NCBI GenBank assembly: GCA_029884515.1
Contig: JAOUHR010000005.1
Span: 1-18,241 of the forward strand
DNA from: Gemmatimonadota bacterium
GTDB lineage: Bacteria > Gemmatimonadota > Gemmatimonadetes > Gemmatimonadales > Gemmatimonadaceae
Reading direction: 5' to 3'
DNA length: 18,241 bases
Position 1 is the first letter of the stretch. Each line of letters opens with the position of its first letter. This document shows positions 14,468 through 18,241 of the stretch, piece by piece. The notes under the pieces were generated by a model. It was given only the letters and a program-made list of their open reading frames with translations. It searched no databases and had not been told where the DNA came from. The position numbers were made by a program, and so were the translations under genes.

Positions 14468-14986
14468 ATGCGTTCCCTCCTGCTGGCAGCCGTTGTCGTG
14501 CTGTCGGCGTGCCGCTCGCGATCCGCGTCCCCGGAGTACACGGCGTTCCGCCTCACGCAGGAGTCGGCCGCCGCGCAGACGGCGATCGACGCGATCAACA
14601 TCCGCTACATGCGGTACACCAACGGCAACATGGCCGACTCGATCGCATCGCTCTTCACCGAGCAGGCGGCGCTGATGCCGCCCCACGAGCCCCCGGTGCT
14701 CGGGCGTGACAGCATCCGGAAGTACGTCGCCGCGCACCCGCTGGTGGCGGGGGCGAACATGACGATCGCGGCGGTGGATGTGCACGCCGTCGGGCCGATG
14801 GCCGTCGAGGTCGGCGGATATGCGCTCACGGTGCCCACCCCGGACAACGCGCAGCCGAGGCCCCTCGAGGGCAAGTACGTCGCGCACTGGCGCAACGTGA
14901 ACGGACGCTGGCTGCAGGCGGCGCGCATCTGGAACGAGGACGCGCCGTCGCCGACTGGCGCGAAGGCGCCCTCCGCCAAGCCGTGA
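14468..14986 (+). CDS. Small NTF2-like (SnoaL/DUF4440-type) lipoprotein
   Basis: 172 residues from the ATG at 14468, which has GGAG eight bases upstream. The leader ends V-L-S-A-C, a canonical lipobox with Cys15, so the protein is predicted to be lipid-anchored. Residues about 35-160 match the NTF2-like cone fold in pattern: an opening helix (A-I-D-A-I-N-I-R-Y-M-R-Y), D-S-I-A-S-L-F-T-E-Q-A-A-L-M-P-P, a G-R-D-S-I-R-K-Y turn, and closing strands G-K-Y-V-A-H-W-R and W-L-Q-A-A-R-I-W-N. Members include ketosteroid-isomerase-like enzymes and many non-catalytic ligand-binding proteins; nothing here proves catalysis. Its TGA overlaps the GTG of the acyltransferase-like gene, so the two are translated together and may act together at the membrane. 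Confidence 0.85.
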   Translation: MRSLLLAAVVVLSACRSRSASPEYTAFRLTQESAAAQTAIDAINIRYMRYTNGNMADSIASLFTEQAALMPPHEPPVLGRDSIRKYVAAHPLVAGANMTIAAVDVHAVGPMAVEVGGYALTVPTPDNAQPRPLEGKYVAHWRNVNGRWLQAARIWNEDAPSPTGAKAPSAKP

Positions 14987-16152
14987 CCGGCGCCGCGGTG
15001 GGCGTGGCGACGGCCGGCGCGCCCCGCGAGCGGCTCCTCGCACTCGACGTCTTCCGGGGCATCACGATCGCCGGCATGCTCCTCGTGAACAACCCCGGGA
15101 GCTGGTCGGCGATCTACCCGCCGCTCGAGCACGCCGCCTGGCACGGTTGGACGCCGACGGACGTCATCTTCCCCTTCTTCCTCTTCATCGTCGGGATCAC
15201 CACGCACCTCTCGTTGGCGGGCCGCCGCGCCCGCGGCGACGACGAACGCGCGATCGTGCGGCAGATCCTCCGCCGCGGCGCGCTCATCGTGCTCTTCGGC
15301 TGGGCGATGGGGTGGTTCCCCTTCTATCCGCTCACGCGCTTCACGCAGATGCGGATCCCCGGCGTGCTGGCGCGCATCGGCGTGGTGTACATCTGCGCGG
15401 CGCTCCTCACGCTGCGGGGGTCGCTCAAGCGGCAGGTGGGGATCCTCTGCGCGCTCCTCCTGGGCTACTGGTTCGCGATGACCCTGCTCCCGGTGCCGGG
15501 GCAGGAGGGCCTCGGCGCCGACTGGCTCGACGAGCCGAGCCGGACGCTCGCGGCGTGGGTGGACCGGGCGCTGCTCGACGGGCACCTGTGGAGCCAGAGC
15601 CGCACGTGGGACCCCGAGGGCGTGCTCTCGACGATCCCGGCGATCGGCACCGCGATGCTCGGTGTGTTCTGCGGGCGCTGGATCCGGAGCGCCCGGCCGC
15701 TCCCGGAACGGCTCGCCGCGATGTTCGCCGTCGGCGCGCTCGGGATGATGGCCGGGCTCATGTGGAACTGGTCGTTCCCGATCAACAAGTCGCTCTGGAC
15801 CTCGAGCTACGTGCTCTTCACGGCGGGCATGGCGGCCGTGTCGCTGGCCACGGTCCTCTGGATCACCGACGTGCAGCGCATCCGGTGGTGGACACGGCCC
15901 TTCGTGATCTACGGCGTGAACCCGATCATCGCCTTCGTGGGATCGGGGATGATGGCGCGCCTGATCTACACGCTCTGGAAGGTGGACTACCATGGCGCGC
16001 CCACGGCCGTACAGGCGGTGGTGCATCGCGAGCTGTTCGCCTCGTGGCTGGCGCCGAAGAACGCCTCGCTCGCCTTCGCGCTCTCGTTCGTGCTGCTCTG
16101 GCTCGGCATCCTCTGGGTGCTCGACAAGCGCGGGATCCACTTCAAGGTCTGA
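14983..16152 (+). CDS. Membrane acyltransferase of the HGSNAT/NagX (DUF5009) family
   Basis: 389 residues from a GTG at 14983 that shares the GTGA overlap with the upstream lipoprotein gene. It is strongly hydrophobic, with about ten predicted membrane segments. The family hallmarks are clear: [16 protein letters not shown] (17-32), [11 protein letters not shown] (50-60) followed by [20 protein letters not shown] (124-132), [11 protein letters not shown] (210-220) and [10 protein letters not shown] (265-274). In human HGSNAT and bacterial NagX-type proteins this fold moves an acetyl group across the membrane onto glucosamine-type sugars; His50 is a candidate for the acetyl-carrying histidine, by motif only. 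A role in amino-sugar or cell-wall sugar modification is inferred. No sugar-catabolic gene lies in the window, so the substrate is open. Confidence 0.88.
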   Translation: MTGAAVGVATAGAPRERLLALDVFRGITIAGMLLVNNPGSWSAIYPPLEHAAWHGWTPTDVIFPFFLFIVGITTHLSLAGRRARGDDERAIVRQILRRGALIVLFGWAMGWFPFYPLTRFTQMRIPGVLARIGVVYICAALLTLRGSLKRQVGILCALLLGYWFAMTLLPVPGQEGLGADWLDEPSRTLAAWVDRALLDGHLWSQSRTWDPEGVLSTIPAIGTAMLGVFCGRWIRSARPLPERLAAMFAVGALGMMAGLMWNWSFPINKSLWTSSYVLFTAGMAAVSLATVLWITDVQRIRWWTRPFVIYGVNPIIAFVGSGMMARLIYTLWKVDYHGAPTAVQAVVHRELFASWLAPKNASLAFALSFVLLWLGILWVLDKRGIHFKV

Positions 16153-16197
16153 GCGCGGGGTAGCCCAACGCCCAACCGCGTCGCAACGTTGTCAGGT

Positions 16198-16218
16198 GGC
16201 GCGCAGCGTCGCGCGGCC
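16198..16218 (+). promoter_or_regulatory. Leader hairpin upstream of the second Asp-box protein
   Basis: Bases 16198-16200 pair with 16216-16218 and 16201-16204 with 16211-16214, with one bulged G and a six-base loop. It lies 24 bases before the ATG at 16243 in the 90-base gap after the acyltransferase gene. It could be a terminator for the upstream pair or a 5'-UTR element of the next gene. TTGTCA at 16189-16194 resembles a -35 box, but no -10 follows at the right distance. Confidence 0.35.
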
Positions 16219-16242
16219 GTTCCTCACACCCCAATACCCCCC

Positions 16243-18241
16243 ATGTCCGTCCACCGCCCTCTCGTCACGCTCGGCATCCCGCTCCTCTTCGCCCTGGGCG
16301 CCACTGCGGCCACGCCCGCCGCGCTGCAGCAGGGCTTCGAGCCGGTCACGCTCGACTCGGCCTTCCTCGCCAACTTCAAGTGGCGCAACATCGGCCCGGA
16401 CCGTGGCGGGCGCTCGATCGCCGCGAGCGGCGTGAAGGGCCGGCGCGCCGAGGCGTATTTCGGCGCCGTGGGCGGCGGGCTCTGGAAGACGATGGACAGC
16501 GGCTCCACCTGGTTCCCCGTCACGGACGGGCAGGTGCGCTCGGCCTCGGTGGGCGCGGTGGCGGTGAGCGAGTCGAACCCCGACCTCGTGTTCATCGGGA
16601 TGGGCGAGACGGCGATCCGCGGCAACATCATGCCGGGCGACGGCGTCTACAGGAGCACCGACGCCGGCAAGACGTGGGCGCACGTGGGCTTCGGCCAGAG
16701 CGACGGCATCTCGAAGGTCCGCATCCATCCGACGAACCCCGACATCGTGTTCGTCGCCTCGTTCGGCAGGTACAGCGTGCCGAGCACGGAGCGCGGCGTC
16801 TTCAAGTCCACCGACGGCGGCAAGACGTGGAAGAAGGTGCTCTACCGTGATGACAGGACGGGCGCGATCGACATCGCGATCGACCGCACGAACCCGAGCG
16901 TGATGTACGCCGCGCTCTGGGAGGCGTACCGGAAGGAGTACCAGATGTCGAGCGGCGGCCCCGGGAGCGGGCTCTTCAAGAGCACCGACGGGGGCGAGAC
17001 CTGGAAGGAGATCACGCGCAACCCGGGGCTCCCCGCGCAGGGGCTCGTGGGCCGGATCGGCGTCGCGCTCACGGCCGCCAACCCGCAGCGCGTCTATGCG
17101 CTCGTCGAGAATGACAACGGCGGGCTCTTCATGAGCGACGACGGCGGCGCGACCTGGACCCTCAAGAACGAGAACCGGAGCATCCGGCAGCGGTCCTTCT
17201 ATTACACGAACGTCTTCGCGGACCACCAGAACGCCGACGTGGTCTATGCGCAGAACACCTCGCTGTTCCGTTCCGCCGACCAGGGCAAGACGCTCCAGTC
17301 CGTGGGGAACGGCACGCACGGCGACCACCACGACCTCTGGATCGACCCGGACGACCCGGCGCACCTCGTGGACGCGAACGATGGCGGTGGGGCGATCTCG
17401 ACGGACACCGGCGGGAACTGGACCGACCAGGACTTCCCGACGGCGCAGTGGTACCACGTGATCACCACGACCCACATCCCCTTCCATGTGTGCGGCTCGC
17501 AGCAGGACAACTCCACGCTCTGCGTGCCGTACAACTGGAACCTGAACCAGGGCGGCTTCCGGCGGGGCGGCGGCGGTGCACCGGGCGCGGGTGGGAATCG
17601 CGGCGGTCCCGGACCTGGCTACAACGACCCGGCCTCGGGCGGCATGGCGGTCGCGTACGACGTGGGTGGCGGCGAGCCCGGCTACATCGCGCCGGACCCG
17701 CTCGACCCGGACCTCTTCTACTCGGGCACGAACAACGGCGGCTACCTCGACAAGTACAACCATCGCACGGGCCTCTCGCGCGAGGTGAACCCGTATCCCT
17801 GGTTCTACTCGGGCGAGCCGTCCAAGGACATCAGGGAACGCTGGCAGTGGACGTACCCGATCATCTTCTCCAAGGTGGACCCGAAGCGGCTCTACGTCTC
17901 CTCGCAGCGGCTCTGGATGACCACCGACGGTGGCCGCAACTGGACCGCGCTGAGCGGCGACCTCACGCGCCACGACCCGAAGACGCTCGAGAAGTCGGGC
18001 GGGCCGATCACCGGCGACATGAACGGGCCCGAGGTCTACGCGACGATCTTCTCCGTCGGACCGGGCAAGCGCGACGTGAACGTGATCTGGACCGGCTCGG
18101 ATGACGGCCTGATCCACGTGACGCGCGACGGCGGCAAGACGTGGACGAACGTGACGCCCAAGGAGATGCCGGATTTCGGGCGCGTCAGCCAGATCGACGC
18201 ATCGAGCTTCGACTCGGGCGTGGCGTACGTCTCCGTGCGGA
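16243..18241 (+). CDS. Second Asp-box/VPS10-like beta-propeller protein, 3'-truncated
   Basis: 666 residues are visible from the ATG at 16243; the frame stays open to the last base, so the C-terminus is outside the window. A signal peptide follows the ATG (M-S-V-H-R-P-L-V-T-L-G-I-P-L-L-F). It is a clear paralogue of the protein at 9697: W-R-N-I-G-P, then Asp-boxes such as L-W-K-T-M-D-S-G-S-T-W, V-Y-R-S-T-D-A-G-K-T-W, V-F-K-S-T-D-G-G-K-T-W, L-F-K-S-T-D-G-G-E-T-W, W-M-T-T-D-G-G-R-N-W and V-T-R-D-G-G-K-T-W. The signature D-H-H-D-L-W-I-D-P is at 361-369, and Cys417 and Cys427 flank Q-D-N as in the paralogue. A glycine/arginine/proline-rich loop follows near 439-460. The leader is C-rich with no Shine-Dalgarno. 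As for its paralogue, glycosyl hydrolase labels for this family are not supported by anything visible here. Confidence 0.88.
   Translation, partial: MSVHRPLVTLGIPLLFALGATAATPAALQQGFEPVTLDSAFLANFKWRNIGPDRGGRSIAASGVKGRRAEAYFGAVGGGLWKTMDSGSTWFPVTDGQVRSASVGAVAVSESNPDLVFIGMGETAIRGNIMPGDGVYRSTDAGKTWAHVGFGQSDGISKVRIHPTNPDIVFVASFGRYSVPSTERGVFKSTDGGKTWKKVLYRDDRTGAIDIAIDRTNPSVMYAALWEAYRKEYQMSSGGPGSGLFKSTDGGETWKEITRNPGLPAQGLVGRIGVALTAANPQRVYALVENDNGGLFMSDDGGATWTLKNENRSIRQRSFYYTNVFADHQNADVVYAQNTSLFRSADQGKTLQSVGNGTHGDHHDLWIDPDDPAHLVDANDGGGAISTDTGGNWTDQDFPTAQWYHVITTTHIPFHVCGSQQDNSTLCVPYNWNLNQGGFRRGGGGAPGAGGNRGGPGPGYNDPASGGMAVAYDVGGGEPGYIAPDPLDPDLFYSGTNNGGYLDKYNHRTGLSREVNPYPWFYSGEPSKDIRERWQWTYPIIFSKVDPKRLYVSSQRLWMTTDGGRNWTALSGDLTRHDPKTLEKSGGPITGDMNGPEVYATIFSVGPGKRDVNVIWTGSDDGLIHVTRDGGKTWTNVTPKEMPDFGRVSQIDASSFDSGVAYVSVR

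Noticed and set aside
13082..15043. 653-codon minus-strand frame across the AbgB-like gene and beyond
   Set aside because: It is out of frame with the enzyme, runs through the divergent promoter region into the lipoprotein gene, and lacks any domain signature.
16184..16191. CAACGTTG palindrome as an operator
   Set aside because: Eight bases is too short to stand out, and no second copy was seen nearby.
16192..18117. 641-codon minus-strand open frame opposite the second Asp-box protein
   Set aside because: Same antisense shadow pattern; the plus strand carries the signal peptide and Asp-box repeats.
9697..18241. Naming the Asp-box proteins as sialidases or glycosyl hydrolases
   Set aside because: Asp-boxes are structural repeats; I could not identify the sialidase arginine triad or a paired acid catalyst, so the label is not supported.

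Overview
The window is very GC-rich bacterial DNA, densely coded on both strands. Almost every gene makes an exported, lipid-anchored or membrane protein. The mix of families points to the Gemmatimonadota or a relative in the same superphylum: large Asp-box/VPS10-type beta-propeller proteins of the W-R-x-I-G-P type, S9 and M20 peptidases with signal peptides, and a D-aminoacylase-like amidohydrolase. This assignment is inferred from gene content only; no marker gene or rRNA is present. I saw no tRNA, rRNA, CRISPR, insertion sequence or phage gene. No gap between genes is longer than about 200 bases.

Layout. (1) 1-1029, plus strand: C-terminal part of an L-lactate permease, cut by the window edge. 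(2) 3715-1060, minus strand: a D-aminoacylase/N-acyl-D-amino-acid deacylase-like amidohydrolase, then an exported protein of unknown function with an Sm/SH3-like head and a beta-rich, probably barrel-like body. (3) 3791-4690, plus strand: an exported dienelactone-hydrolase-family protein, divergent from block 2. (4) 9502-4772, minus strand: an S9 prolyl-oligopeptidase-type peptidase, a membrane-anchored alpha/beta hydrolase coupled to it by a GTGA overlap, and an exported M20 metallopeptidase. (5) 9697-12630, plus strand: a 977-residue Asp-box propeller protein with poly-glycine loops. (6) 14319-12661, minus strand: an exported AbgB-like M20D amidohydrolase. (7) 14468-16152, plus strand: an NTF2-like lipoprotein coupled by a second GTGA overlap to a membrane acyltransferase of the HGSNAT/NagX (DUF5009) type. 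(8) 16243 to the window end, plus strand: a second Asp-box propeller protein, paralogous to the one in block 5 and cut by the window edge.

How the genes may work together (inference). Most products are hydrolases acting on peptides, N-acyl amino acids or esters outside the cytoplasm. With lactate uptake and an amino-sugar acyltransferase-like membrane protein, the region reads as an accessory block for scavenging peptide, D-amino-acid or cell-wall debris. Nothing here proves that the separate transcription units form one pathway.

Beyond the genes, three structural patterns stand out. Each of the three convergent junctions has a GC-rich hairpin without a U-tract; the one at 12638-12685 has a 20-bp stem. 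The two propeller paralogues share a leader layout: hairpin, C-rich stretch with no Shine-Dalgarno, then ATG. Poly-glycine loops occur in neighbouring exported proteins of different families.
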